The notes under the pieces were generated by a model that was not told where the DNA came from, did no database searches, and was given only the letters and a program-made list of their open reading frames with translations. DNA of 64,000 nucleotides. It comes from Unio delphinus. Its lineage: Eukaryota; Mollusca; Bivalvia; Unionida; Unionidae. Position 1 is the first letter of the stretch; the number at the start of each line of letters is the position of its first letter. Location: positions 14,957,501 to 15,021,500 of the forward strand of contig JAQISU010000155.1 in NCBI GenBank assembly GCA_029339505.1, given 5' to 3'. A program made the position numbers and the translations under genes. Of the stretch, positions 33,912-47,286 are shown in pieces.

Positions 33912-34458
33912 TATTGAGGACCTAACAACATGTAGGAAGATAAACACGTATTTGCAAGAATTAGAGAGGATATACATGTAACTGACGTGATTTGGTGTTT
34001 TAAACCAAAAATTCTTTAAATGAATACAACAGAAATTAATGCAAGTATATTGTTATATGGTCATTTATATGTCGTTATCTAGAGAATATACAACCACGGT
34101 GTTATTGCTCGGAACGAGTAAATGATAAAATAAAATAAAAATATTATAGTTATAATAGATGGAACTAGAGCAGAGATATAAAATAGAACAAGACTATACC
34201 CGAATGCAGAACTCAATAATTTAATCCATTATATAAATAAAATGGAACCGAACATGACATTTGAAGGTAGACTTCTCCTAGAAATAATTACCAAGGTTAT
34301 TAAAACAATGCAATTATCAGCCCTGTTTATTCAGAAAAGACAAATTTCATCAAGAAATTGACTAAGCAAGCTATCTCAATTGCCCAGCTTGTCCACATAA
34401 TCTGGTTGCATGCCCGACAATGCAAATTAAAAATTCGTGGCAGGTTAGAGTCGTCGTA

Positions 34459-34462
<4 letters not shown>

Positions 34463-34525
<63 letters not shown>
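34463..34525. repeat. (CT)n microsatellite
   Basis: Counterpart of the run at 25,028 in segment A. Confidence 0.95.
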
Positions 34526-34528
<3 letters not shown>

Positions 34529-37500
34529 TTAGGTTCCGTGTACCTCCAACTTCCAGACACCCATCATTTTAACAATTAATAACGAAATAATACTTCCTAC
34601 TCCCCTAAGAACCTCTTGCCTTCCAGCAGAAACTTAAACTGACTAATTATGAGATTAAAAATACTTAAAACATTGAATTTGGTCTGGGAAACACAAACTC
34701 CTTGTTTAGCTTATCCATTCAGGATTAATTTATCTAACCGCCCAAAATTAACACATGTCTATCAAGGTGAGTAAAGTTTCATATTTTAGCGCTTTCTTAA
34801 TAAACCTGTTGCTGGAAGGTCTCTTATAACAATTATTTCAACTGGTTCGAAACAAAAATCAATAACGCCTTAAAATGGGTCTTTAAAACAATGTATTCTA
34901 GGAACTTACCACGGTACCTAAACCCATTCATCAACTTATCTAACTATGGGCCACGCTGATCCTTTAACATTCATTCAGTTATGTGGCTTTAACATCCTAA
35001 AAAATCCAGTGTTACACATATTGTCTGTTGGAAAAAATACAATTTGATTAAACCGAAAAAGTTTTCTAAAAGGACTAGACTTACAAATTTATTAAACGTC
35101 TGTGTAAATTGTTATGTTATAATTTCTTTCCGTGCGTGTTACCTGCTGGGCGAATCCACTGTCAATCATTTGTTTCACACATGCAATATTTTCTCTAAAA
35201 ACATTTTATTCTGATAGACTAGCACGGTGTTTGTCATATATTATTTTAGACTGGTTCAAATCTTCACAAATAAAGCAAAGAATTGCCATTCCTGGCAGAC
35301 AGGCTGACTGCAAACATATCCAGGCAGGCGTAACCTAAGGATTAATAAAACACACACACACACACACACCCAAGCAATTGTATTGTTAATATACTTAAAT
35401 GATATTGTATGTTTATGGGCTCGGAAATAAATCCAACAAAACTCCATAAGATTTTTCCATAATTCTTGTGAAAATTGGAACTTAACAAATTATCAAAACA
35501 AAGATTATAATTAATCCTTTAACACTGATCATTTGAAACCTGTCTCCCTTGAAGTATTTTATTTTAATTAAACCTCTCCAGTCCATAAACGTATGCTGAA
35601 GTACGATGCTTGATACGAATCTGCCGTAAATGTTTTTCTCACTCCAGAGTCACTGGCCTTAGCTAAATATTACTATTCTTAACTAACCAATAATATTTCA
35701 GACCAGTACTCTAGTGAAAACAAAACTGCCCCCAATAATGAAAATATCACACTAATTCCACCACAATATTACAGTCGATATTCTATAAAATATACATCGT
35801 TTTGTTGACGACACAAGTCTGTATATAGTTGTAGAACATCACCAATCTTCAACTCTTATACTAAATTTTATTCTTTAGAGACAAAATAGTCACATACATG
35901 GCCTGTTAAATTTAATCAAAACAAAACACACTCAGATATATAATCTTCCGGTGCCATTGATCAAAACGATATATGCTCATTGCCACTAGAGGCTTATACG
36001 TTCTTTTAAGACAGCACGTGCTATATACATGCATATACTATTATCTAAAAATCCTTATTTCATTTGAATATATTGCACAAATTAAAAATTGGCGTAGATC
36101 TTTGAATATTACAGACTTTTAAGTTTTTTATTTATTTGTTCAAAATATATATATATTAAATTACGACAGTATGACCCACAAGAAATTAAAAATGTCGTAG
36201 AAAGCTGCACGATTTGTAACATAACTAGGTTATTTAACGTTGATACTTTGATCAGTGAATCATGTTAGGACAGGAGATTTTCGGGGTTTCGTGTTTCCAT
36301 CTTGCAAACCCCTCACTTACTTGTTTACATATCCCAAATGATACAATGCCTTATTTCTGGATCCGCAATAAGGAAACCTTGAAAATATTTTTAAAAAATA
36401 TACATAGACTAACAGATTTCTTCAAAATGGTTTACAGTCAATGTTCTTAACACTTGCAAATCATACCAACTCAGCGAGGCAACAATTCTGTAAACTTTCT
36501 CAACGCTAATGCACGCATAGAATTTAAAATGTGTTGAGCACAAACGTCATGTCTTTCGGCAAAATAAGTAGATTGGAAGTTTATAGCTATAGAAGTTCCT
36601 AAATGTGTCTTAGCCTGAAAAAAGAGAGGTTCAAATAGTTCACGCGATATTAAGGCTACAATGGTGTGAAATTAACAGAACATCTTTTCAACATGGATAT
36701 AACAGATTTTCCTCTATTCTCCTGCAGCGAAACAGACAGTACTCAACATTTCTTTCTTGACATAAAAAAATGAGTTGAAATATGTGTGAAACTACTTTTC
36801 CAATTTCTTTACAACATGACGTACACACCCTTCTCTGTATAGAACTGAAACCTTTCTGCTTACATGGTTAAAATGAGGAGAACATTTCATCTGAAACAGG
36901 GTGAGAACGAAGACAACATTTCAATTTGCAAATGGGAAAAATTGATGACATTTTGATTTGACACAAGTAAATTATTAAATATTCAACAATTTTGATCTCC
37001 ACCATCTCTATAGTTAAGCAACATTGGCAGTTATTCTTTCACTTAAGAAAATTTGAGTAGAAAAATGTATACAGGTAAACTCTTTGCTAATATCTTTACG
37101 AAGATAAATGGTTCGACTAAAAGTAAATATGTACTGTGATATGAAAGAGTAGAGGTAAATGTGGTGTAAATATTCTTGCAGAAAAGATGGAGGTACGATA
37201 GGTAAAATTCTTCAAATGCCGTCTATGCTCGCTTAGAAATCAGTCCAACTGGAAAAACAAATAGACCCTGATACGCCGTCACATAGGGGGAGGGGGGTAG
37301 CGACAAAATAGAGAATTTAAGTCAGTAATGGATATTAAAGGAATCTGTTTTGTTATTATAGTGAAACCATTTTGTACAATATTAATGACTCGACCGCCAC
37401 CAGCACATTCATTTATCCTATACAAATGAAAATATGCCAGTGTCGTTTTAATCAGATCAGTCCACAATTGACCTTGCTGTTCAAAGGTGTTATACAATGC

Positions 37501-37783
37501 TAGAAAGCAATTAACTGTTTTGAGTTGAATGAAAATCGGTGCGGTTATCATAATATATTGTAAGATTTTCAATGCCATGCAGAGATACCTCGCTATGTTG
37601 TATTTTTCCCAGTTTTTATTTCAGCAAATATAGACGCTTTCTAGTTTCTAAAACTAATTCAAATTACGGCATCTATAATAAGCAAATTCAATTTGTATAA
37701 GTTATTTATACTTATTACAAGATGTTCTGTGGCGGTATTTAAAGGAATGCCAATTAAACAGCAGGTACCCAAGCAAAATAAAG

Positions 37784-38295
37784 ATCGATATGTTTACATT
37801 CATTCAATGTACATCGTTAAGCGGTACCCATGGCTCGAGACGAGATAATTTGAATGGGTTCTCGACTCGAAGGACGATATGCCAGTAATGAAATATACAA
37901 AGCTTCTAGTTGACTACAACCGTTCAATCACGTGATCCGTGTCGAGCTTGCGGGGTGAATCTCCGGCGTGTTACCTAGCGATTACGTACACTATTCTTGA
38001 ACATGGCTGAACTGATTTATTAAATAGAGAAGTGAACTGTTCGGTTTCAAACTGAGACTGCGGTGATAGTTTCGAAACTTATAGAGTCACTAGTTAAAAG
38101 TACGAAAGTATCTGGCAACGGTTTTTAAATTGATATATTCGCCACGAAGGAAACCGTCTCGAATACAAGTGCAGATATACAAATGTATATGCACCTGTAA
38201 TGTGTATTGATATTACCAGTATCCAATACCAAACGATTAGAGGATAAATAGAGCTAAAGGTTGCTGAAGTTTTATATATTCCGTTCAAGAACAGA
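37784..38295 (+). promoter_or_regulatory. Second copy of the Mab-21 5' block
   Basis: Inverted match to 7,399-7,893: TACCCATGG, GAACCTTTTGA-like/GGGTTCTCGACTCGA, CCGTTCAATCACG, GTTACCTA, GATTACGTAC, AACTGTTCGG, the single GTGTATTGATATTAC unit and GTTTTATATATTCCGTTC just before the ATG. It lies directly downstream of segment B, as expected for the start of a tandem Mab-21 unit, but the Mab-21 body is not found after it. Confidence 0.6.
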
Positions 38296-38563
38296 ATGGC
38301 CACCAGTATTGTCATGTCCCGAGCAGTTTCAGCGGCTGGATCTTCATCTGGAAGAATGTCCAACTTACCAGTGATCCAACATCCTATGTCCCGGATGGGA
38401 GATGCGCAGGACCTTAATATCCGGGGTTCGTCCAGTATAGCTATTCGTCGAGAAAATACAGTGGTCACCATTCGCAGTGGACGTGCTGAGGTCGGAAACA
38501 ACCATGGTGCTCACAATCATATGCGGAAAAGTGTTCCAGAAAGAATTGTTCAATGGCCTCCAG
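38296..38563 (+). CDS. Candidate first coding exon (unknown protein)
   Basis: The ATG at 38,296 corresponds to the uORF ATG of the Mab-21-like gene, but here the frame stays open for about 90 codons: MATSIVMSRAVSAAGSSSG, then HPMSRMGDAQDLNIRGSS and HMRKSVPERIVQWPP. The frame ends at CTCCAG|GTATTA, a good splice donor. Without splicing it runs on through an (ATT)n tract as poly-isoleucine to 38,649, which makes a splice at 38,563/38,564 more plausible. The region is GC-richer than its surroundings. I do not recognise the protein and no next exon is evident downstream in the window. It could be a live exon of a rearranged paralogue or a fossil. Confidence 0.45.

Positions 38564-38565
<2 letters not shown>

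Positions 38566-38627
<62 letters not shown>
38566..38627. repeat. (ATT)n microsatellite
   Basis: About 20 ATT units immediately after the donor-like GT. Confidence 0.95.
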
Positions 38628-38628
<1 letters not shown>

Positions 38629-38649
38629 CGTCGTGGAGAGTCAATGTAG

Positions 38650-39591
38650 TTGATAGATGTAGATTAAATTATAACCAGGCTTCATTAAACACATGGATAC
38701 ATTTAATTATTTGCTACATTGATATTATATATATCATTTTAATTTTTACCTTTATTTTCATACAAATATATGATTCAATTGTAATGCTGTATTTTATTCA
38801 TTTCAAAAGGCATTTAATTATAGGTCTGAGGAAGTGGTTATGCCATCCTTGCATTGTTTATGAATTTATCTTTTATGATTTAATTTATATTTCCTTCTTC
38901 ATCTTCTTTTAATACAATTGTGAGAACAAACGTAAGTATTTCACCTTATGCGTGATGCCTTTACTAAATTAAGGATGCTTTTTTGTTTAAGTCAGCTATA
39001 ATTTCAATTACATACCAGGGTACGAAACCATCTTCATGCGTTAGTATTGTACACTCGTACATGTATGTAACTTTACGTCTATTTCAACATTACCCTGGTA
39101 CCCTGGCTTCCCATGACAAGAGAGGATCATTATTTTCATTTGCAAATCTTTCTAAAATGCTGGAAATCAATGTTGAATATATATGGCACAAACATAACTT
39201 GCCTTGCTATGCTGTGAAAATAGGTCACTGTGATATTTCTTTTAGTATCAGTATCATATCTAGTTGAGAACTACACGCATACAACGTAATTTATGGCCAT
39301 CTTAAAATTAAAAGAATGTATTACTAATTCAGTAGAAAGAGGAGATTACATTTGTATTTGCTCGTTCTAATTAACGATTATTATCTCTAAGGGACCCCCC
39401 GTGATGAGCTATGCGTAGTGGGTAAGAATGGTAGGTATATTATAGTCGTACACACACATACACCTTTTGTCTAATCTATCTATTTACAAGGTAGTGGTAT
39501 CTATGGCCTGTGTATTTTTGATTATACCTAATTTGTCCACCATTACCCCTATGCACCGTGGGGAATAAGTGTTATGGAAAGATAACATCTG

Positions 39592-39638
<47 letters not shown>

Positions 39639-41640
39639 CATCACTATCCGGATGTACCTGTATTTAACTTTGCACACTAGTAGGCAATACAGTTCATTAA
39701 GTAGTGAACAAAGAGGAAAACAGACCAGAATAAAGAAACCATAATCTGTTTCGAAAAGAAAAATAATGCCCGAGTTAAATACAAATACTAAAGAACTATA
39801 ATGCACATACATGTCGAGTATGGATTTCGTATGTGAGATTTTGTGGGGAAAATTTAATATAAACGAGCAAAGCCTCTGCTGACGAATAAAATAAAATGTT
39901 CATGTTCTTTTAAGTTTAAGTGCTTAGTCTTGCAAACTGCTGACAAACTGCACAAACGATAGAAATTTAACATTTTCGGCTATAAATATTTAACAGTCGA
40001 CTGCTATTCTTACGTCCGATGAGCTCTTCGTTGAACATAATAACATCGTCGTGTCAAAATTTTAATTCTCTTAATTCTTTTTATTTCTTTTTTGTTTTGG
40101 CCTTCTTTCTCGTATGATTTTTTTTAGAAGTTGTGAATGCATGTAGTAGTATATATACAGGCATGGAGGGCTATGACTGATTGATAATGAAAATGTAAAT
40201 GATTATTTCAAGAGAATCTTTGTGAGCTTATACTTTTGTAAAACTGAAACAGACGGAGACAATTTTTCACACATGTAATTTAATTCCTTCTAAAGATTGT
40301 CTTTGGAACACTCCTTACTGCTATTCGCCTGATTAGTTATGTGCAGAAATGAAGACTCATGTTTCAATACAGATGTATATTTGAAGAAAAAAAATGACGG
40401 TGAATGTATCGCTTTCTTCTTGTGTAAGTTTGCATATCCCGAGAGATACAGGTTTGATCAATAGTATTTAGAAATTCAAAGGTATTACATAAGTAATATG
40501 ATTACGTATCCAAATGTTTAACGTATGTGTTGCATTAGTACAGCGAGCCCTTAAATAGACAACGAAAGGCAAACAGGTTACTAGGCCACTTCATCCGGCT
40601 AGCTTCTGATTTCATCGCGGTGCAAAGGAAATAACTATCCCCTATGCTGACGCAAACTGTTAAAGAAAGAGGCCGAGGCCAAGGACACCAATTGTTTGTT
40701 GCATTCATTGTTAGACAGACTTAAAGCAAATGCATGAAACTGAGAAATATTTATCCACTCTGTGAATTCAAGACTTTTTGATCTTCTTTTTCTTTTATTT
40801 CATTTGTTATTGTTCTTTTTGTTTTGCTCTTATTGGTTTCATTTTTATCTCTTTATAACGGAAAGATCTGAGATTGTGCTATTCGAGGAGGCACAGGAGT
40901 TATGTACGTAGTGTAGGTTTTATACTAAAAAAAAACCAGATGAGATGATACATTCACTGTTGTCTAAAAAAATAATATGTCATTATCTGCTATGCTTTAA
41001 AACGATTTGAGAAACTCGACCTAAGTTTTTTGTTCTTCAACGATATCCAATTTTGTTTAAATAGGATATTGATTTTGTTATACCTAATACAAAAGAAGTC
41101 CTGCTAGCCATCATAGGTGGATCGAAACCCGTAAGGACGCAAGGATAAATCAGAACATGTAAGCCACTGGCGATAAGATCTGCTAGGTTTGTTTGCTTGC
41201 TTCGACCAAAATGAGACAAATGGGTTGATTAATGAGGTTTAGATTCGGTGTATCTATTACAAGAGATGTATGCACTTCGATCTGACAGTTATTAAATCCC
41301 ATTCTCATATATCGAACATCAATAATGCTCATTTGCAATGAACGCAGGTAGTAAGTAATTATAGAGCAAAGTTAACGTATAAAAGGAAGAGTGAATATTT
41401 TCATCACGGCTTTTTATTTATCGGTTTTTCTTCAAAAATTATACAGTTGCATTCATTCTTTGAACTTCGTGTGAAATGTGTGGTTTTGAAAAATTTAAAT
41501 TGCCTGACATGTTTAGAAAAGTAAACTTTGGGAGCTCGAACCATTGCTCATACAGTTCGTCAGCGGGTTTTTCTTCACGTGAACATACTACAACTTAAGC
41601 AATAGAGGGACTATTATGCAGATGAGGCCATTGTGTAGGT
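38650..41640. other. No gene recognised; AT-rich spacer
   Basis: Includes a (TG)n run at 39,593-39,637. Frames at 38,983-39,267 and elsewhere carry no motifs. Confidence 0.5.
39593..39637. repeat. (TG)n microsatellite
   Basis: Pure TG run. Confidence 0.95.
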
Positions 41641-41817
41641 CAGGGGTGCACAATCCCCGGCCCGAGAACGTGTTCTTTACGACCCTCATGGCTATTAAAC
41701 CAACACACAAATCACTCCCGTGAACAGTAATTATATTAAATAAATTAGCCGTTGCGACCCTCGAGTGGTCTTCAAAATGCAATCTGGCCCTTGGCCGAAG
41801 AAGGATGTGCACCCCTG
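41641..41817. mobile_element. Short hAT-type element
   Basis: Inverted ends CAGGGGTGCACA / TGTGCACCCCTG (12 bp). The flanks GTGTAGGT and ATGTAAGC agree at five of eight bases, so the target duplication has decayed or was imperfect. Confidence 0.8.
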
Positions 41818-42802
41818 ATGTAAGCATTTTGTGTAAATACGTAAGGATTATCTGCACATCGACACAATACTGATTTAATAGCGACGAGAAAGTTTAGTTG
41901 TCCCAAAAGGCCATCGGGACAAACATAGGTGCAGAAATGGATTTTAAAAAAATTAATACAAAAAAACAAACAAACATCATCACTGAACGAATTCGGGGCC
42001 AAAAAGATTGAATCCATTTGTTCACGAGAAGCCTTTGGGGAAAGTTCTCATGTTTCAGTAACAGATAATTATTCGGATAAGCAGAAGTGTAACAGATCAT
42101 TCGGATAAGCAGAAATGTATCTTATCTTTCACCCACCAAAGTATACAAGGAATGACTGTAATCTCGTAACGTTCTATTGAACACTATTTTAAAAATTGCG
42201 ACAAAACATAAAAAATAATATTAACGCAACTAGACCGCACATTGGTGTGGTAGGTAGACAGCCGTCCCCCTCTTTATCCCCGCCGCCAGTTTGTATCTCA
42301 AAAGAAATACCCTGAATACTGCTGATAAGCTGACAATGCTATCCCCAACATCACTAAAATTATAGGTGAAAAGATTAACAGACCATATAAATAGTTCTAC
42401 CTTTCTAAATTAGAGAAGGGTCTATTAGTACTGGAACAATATTCAGTATCATAAAATAAAGCTGACACTTTTAATCAGAAAATAGAAGAAAAATACTTTT
42501 TTTTGTAACATGACAAAATTCGGTACTAGTAATTATTTCCTTGCATTAAAATATTAATTTCCAGAAATTATTAATTTCCTAATATGAAAGTTCAGCTACC
42601 GTCACATCAAAAGAAGAAACTGAGGGTACTATTTCAAACGGCTTACTATGTATTTCCTACGACTTAATCTTATAGGTTCACAGTTTTAGAGCCATTTAAC
42701 ATCTTGACCACCTTCGCATACTATTATTTACTTTAATAATTCTTAATGTCATTACGTCTAAAGTGATAGTGTTCATAATAGGTAATCTTAAAATGTAATA
42801 TG
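41818..42802. other. No gene recognised; spacer
   Basis: Ordinary AT-rich sequence. A short direct repeat CATTCGGATAAGCAGAA occurs at about 42,071 and 42,097. Confidence 0.45.
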
Positions 42803-42983
42803 CAGCGGCGTAGCAAGAAATTATTGGCCACCTCTCCGTAAAACTTAATTCTGGTGCCCTAACGCAAATAAAATAGTTGTTCAATGGGAAGTTTGGGCCT
42901 CCACTTGGCCTGCCTCCCACCCCCACCCCACCCCCACTCCGGGTTGTTGCAGGGCTTGCTTTTGGGAGGTTGTTACGCCACTG
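42803..42983. mobile_element. Short hAT-type element
   Basis: Ends CAGCGGCGTAGC / GTTACGCCACTG. The flanks GTAATATG (42,795-42,802) and GCAATATG (42,984-42,991) differ by one base. Shares its terminal GGCGTAGC with the element at 27,342. Confidence 0.85.
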
Positions 42984-43345
42984 GCAATATGACAAATTCT
43001 AAACGTTCTTTTTTCAAGTAAAGATATGTTAGGAGACACTATGCTAATCATGTTATATAATATACAACACCGGATTATACCCTTTTCAACAACTTATATC
43101 CTCTTTTCTGCACACTCAGTACTGATTCTCCGTATATTTTTGCTTTGTCCGCTTGCTGCCTTTATAAACAGAAGCTTTCTTTTTTTTCTTTAGGTAAGAA
43201 ACAGACATAATATCTAATATGTTAAACAAATTTTAAAACACCTGATATGTTGCTATACTGTTCTTCAAAGTTATTAAATACGAGACATAATGTCAATTTC
43301 GACGCTTGAGTAAATCACCCTGAACAATACACGAACATAAACTTA

Positions 43346-43348
<3 letters not shown>

Positions 43349-43394
<46 letters not shown>
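43349..43394. repeat. (GT)n microsatellite
   Basis: Pure GT run. The surrounding 42,984-44,190 stretch shows no gene. Confidence 0.95.
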
Positions 43395-43395
<1 letters not shown>

Positions 43396-44195
43396 CAAAA
43401 GAGGCACGCATGTGTGTAGCACATATGTGAATGTCCCGTCATATAAATTGGGTCACAATTCAATTCCATAAATTATATTGTCTTAAGCCTTCATATGCCT
43501 TTAGAATATATATTATAACTATTACAAATATTGTGTGGTTATGAAATGCTAAATGCACAACTTTAACAGTGACTCTACACGGTAATCACCAAGAGCTGGA
43601 AACGAGAGGACGAGCAAATATACACAATCTTTTCAATAAATTAACTTGAAATAAAAATCTATCTCTTATTCTGAATATTTAAAAAACCAATGTAACAGGT
43701 GAGCATAATATGTTCTTATTAGTAGAAGTTACCAATTCAGTGTACCTGTGCATGGAAGGTTTAATCAAGAAATACGTTTGTTTTGAGTTAAGTTTACAAC
43801 CAAGTATGCAGAGGACATAATAAATGAAAATGAAAAGTGTCTGCACACAAATCTTTGTGTAATCAGAAAAAATATCATAGATAGAATTATGTAACTAACC
43901 TAGCCATCTCAGGTGTCATTGAACTGTATAGCACTTCAACAATTTAAAGCGAAATTATAGTAGTTTACAACTAAACACCAGCTATCAGTACAGGCGGAGG
44001 GACATAAACAGCTGAGTGTAACCTTTCCGTGACTCAACTCCGAGCCTTACGAGTCCCATAGAGATGCGGCGATTTATACTGACACAAATAGATAGTATTT
44101 AAAATACTTTATCAAAACCGCTGGTGAAAGAAGTGTCTGAAAAAGATAACGTAATTTCGTTGAATTGGAAATGTTTGTATAATACCGATGAAGAT

Positions 44196-44440
44196 AGCCA
44201 TAAATTTTAAAAAAGATAACTTTGTTAGCCACAAAATTTTAAAAAAGATAACATTATTAGCCACAAATTTTAAAAAAGATAACATTATTAGCCATAAAAT
44301 TTTAAAAAAGATAACATTATTAGCCACAAATTTTAAAAAAGATAACATTATTAGCCACAAATTTTAAAAAAGATAACATTATTAGCCACAAATTTAAAAA
44401 AAAATAACATTATTAGCCACAAAATTTGAAAAAAGATAAC
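44196..44440. repeat. Minisatellite, about 8 units of 31-32 bp
   Basis: Units of the form AAAAAAGATAACATTATTAG plus CCACAAATTTT. Single-base length changes in the A and T runs alternate the period between 31 and 32. A long minus-strand frame across it is a repeat artefact. Confidence 0.95.
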
Positions 44441-44452
44441 ATGCCCAGAAAT

Positions 44453-44615
44453 GTTGTTGTAGGGTTTAACGCCATTTTTCAGCACAAGATAGGCTATACA
44501 TGGCGGACAGTATTAATGGTGGAGGAAGAATCCGGGAAAACCCTGGAAAAACACCAACTCACGAGAAGCTACTGTCAAGCTTTTTCACATACCCACATTG
44601 GCCGATTCCGCGTAT
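44453..44615 (-). mobile_element. tRNA-derived SINE (family 1), head missing
   Basis: Starts with GTTGTTGTAGGGTTTAACGC and follows the family-1 body through GGAAAACCCTGG and CACATACCCACATTGGCCG, then stops before the tRNA-like head. It directly abuts the 31-32-bp minisatellite. Confidence 0.85.
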
Positions 44616-44827
44616 TCCCAGAAATAAAAAGGAGGGGTATCAGTCACAGTCTAAGAATACTGACAAAATTATGGTATCAGTCACATTCAGAGATTATAGG
44701 TACAATTATACCAAAGCATCCATACATACTGTATGATGGAATATTCACATTATAATCAAAAAACATTAGGGCATGATGATGCTGTAATAAAACTATTGTA
44801 TGTGCTGTTTGCATTTATATTACCGTA

Positions 44828-45149
44828 CAGTGGCGTCGTTATGGGGGTGGGGGTGGTGCGGACCGCACCGGGTGACACCATCTCAGAGGGGTGACACCAA
44901 AATGAAAAATTGCAAATTATACAGAGCACACACTGCTCGGTCTAGTCGGATTTCATAAGCGGATAACCGATCACAGTGGCGTCGCTAGGGGGTGCAAGAA
45001 TGCGGACCTCACCGGGTGACACCATCAGAGGAGGTGACACCAAAATGACTGTCTATAAAGTTTTCGTATGATATGTTACAGAAGGAGGTTCATGGGGGTG
45101 ACACCATGAGGTACCGCACCGGGTGACACCAACCCTAGTGACGCCACTG
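44828..45149. mobile_element. Short hAT-type element with perfect 8-bp TSD, internally duplicated
   Basis: Ends CAGTGGCGTC / GACGCCACTG. TTACCGTA is duplicated exactly at 44,820-44,827 and 45,150-45,157. A second CAGTGGCGTCGCTAGGGG at about 44,975, followed again by CACCGGGTGACACCATC, shows that the element carries an internal repeat of its own left end. Confidence 0.95.
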
Positions 45150-45238
45150 TTACCGTATACGTCTTTATTAAATTGTATTGATTATTTGTTTATTATGGGG
45201 TGTCAGTGTTCCTTAAATATTTCTTAAAGCGAGTAATT

Positions 45239-45243
<5 letters not shown>

Positions 45244-45325
<82 letters not shown>
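45244..45325. repeat. (AT)n microsatellite
   Basis: About 41 AT units. The stretch 45,326-46,700 beyond shows no recognisable gene. Confidence 0.95.
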
Positions 45326-45328
<3 letters not shown>

Positions 45329-46700
45329 CAGATGTCATAATGCATGGTATTCACGGGATTTTGTGGTAGCATGGATTAGTTTCTTAAAAATGGACCCTCC
45401 CTGATTTCTGAACATAAGGAATTCTCTAGATATTTTAATGTATACGTTTTTACTAATTTGAGATCGAAATAATTCTTTGTATTGACTGAGTAGTGTTTTG
45501 TGGTCCATAGCATCAAGTATCAATATTCAGCTTGGAAAAACACCATGATGGGTCATACATATTTGAAGCAATCGAAAGCCATGTGTGAAGTTAGGGAGTA
45601 GTGGCTGTTTGTTCATTAGCGACGAAAAGAAAATTTGTGTAGTATCTAAGCATTTAAGAACCCCTTATACGAGAGATGTTGTCTTAAGGTTTTCGGAAAT
45701 TGGGGAAACATTGACCTTAAGCCGTACTCACGTGCGGAATTTGCTTGATTCTCTCATAAGTTAGACCCGTTGCATGTTACAATATTACATGATGAATGTG
45801 ATAGGGGAAGTATGACCACGTGTATGCGAGACAATAAACTTAAGGTTTAAATAATATATGTTTGAACATGATGAAAATAAAAAAAAATATTAAATCCACT
45901 TATGTTTTACACTTCAAACTGCATTTCATGTTGATGTGCCATTGAAATTCTAAATAAATTTCACAAACATTTACAACAACTACCAACCCGTGATTTGTTT
46001 CATGCAACAGACAGGAACTATTCGTTGTCTATTGATTATTGTTTCCCATGATATTAAGTCTCTTGAATACAAATGTGGTAAATTTCATCAGAAACTGAAT
46101 ATTCTGTCAAGGAAATGTACAATTCATTACATTTCTCGTTATATTGAAAACTTTCTTCGTAATAATTAATAAATGTTAAAATTGTGCGCATAATATATAG
46201 TTCACTCTTTCTCTCTCTTGGATGATTATTTTTTTTACAAAGCTCGGCAAAATTTGATTTAAAAGAAATGAAGATTGCTATTAGAAAAAAAAGGAAAAAA
46301 AAAACACTTTAAAAAAAAAAAGGATAACAATCACTGTTTAAAATGCTGAGTACTATAACAGTTATAACATACCTTCAATTCTGTCTGAAATATGATATCC
46401 AGGAAATAATTTGGACTTGCATCATTTTAGCCTTGCGCCGGCTGTTAGAAGCGGTGTCACAGTCTGTGAAAGAACCGAATTCGAAAAGCGGGAGAATTGA
46501 ATATTTACTGGATAATATTACTCTTACGACCATTTAATCATGCCATTCATGAGTCCCCGAACCCATATCTTTCGACCTGTAAGAAATGTCAGGGTGTCGA
46601 TCTCAAGAGATAACGATGACTTAGGCCTAAACCGTAATACGAATGCCATGATAACCCTGAACTACGATCTATTGAGTCGACCACAGTCAGCCCCAGTCAA

Positions 46701-46991
46701 ACGAGGTTAGTGTTATAGATTTTAGATTTTAAATGGCTATCAAAAGCATTTAAGCAATATTGTTTTCAATAAGTTCAAACAAATATATTGTCTTTTATCA
46801 TTGTCTCTCTTTTATTTGCAATGTAAACACGTATAACACACACACACACACACACACAAACGAGGTTAGTGTTATAGATTTTAGATTTTAAATGGCTATC
46901 AAAAGCATTTAAGCAATATTGTTTTCAATAAGTTCAAACAAATATATTGTCTTTTATCATTGTCTCTGTTTTATTTGCAATGTAAACACGT

Positions 46992-47044
<53 letters not shown>
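46701..47044. repeat. 159-bp tandem duplication ending in (AC)n
   Basis: ACGAGGTTAGTGTTATAG starts at 46,701 and again at 46,860. The copies differ by about one substitution (CTCTCTTTTA versus CTCTGTTTTA) and by the length of the AC run, which is short in the first copy and about 50 bp in the second. Confidence 0.97.
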
Positions 47045-47046
<2 letters not shown>

Positions 47047-47209
47047 TGATCACTCTTACGGTTAATCAGATAAAATCGATTGAGGATGTGATCTGAGGCA
47101 TCAACTTTCAGGCAACAGTTTCGATCATAATAGACTCGTCATTTCTAAAATCTCAATAACTCTGCCAATCAAAGCTTGATTTTACTCTGCTCGACTGATC
47201 ACCTTTTGC

Positions 47210-47211
<2 letters not shown>

Positions 47212-47282
<71 letters not shown>
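47212..47282. repeat. (GA)n microsatellite
   Basis: Pure GA run. 47,283-48,600 beyond shows no gene. Confidence 0.95.

Positions 47283-47286
<4 letters not shown>

Noticed and set aside
38553..38912. 119-codon frame starting with poly-tyrosine
   Set aside because: It begins in the (ATT)n tract read in another frame, and the following residues are hydrophobic AT-rich translation without motifs.
41037..41219. 60-codon minus-strand frame with YPCVLTGFDPP
   Set aside because: Looks protein-like at first, but it is short, without domain context, splice signals or a neighbouring fragment.
44112..44360. 82-codon minus-strand frame with repeated NNVIFFKILWL-like units
   Set aside because: Product of the 31-32-bp tandem repeat.
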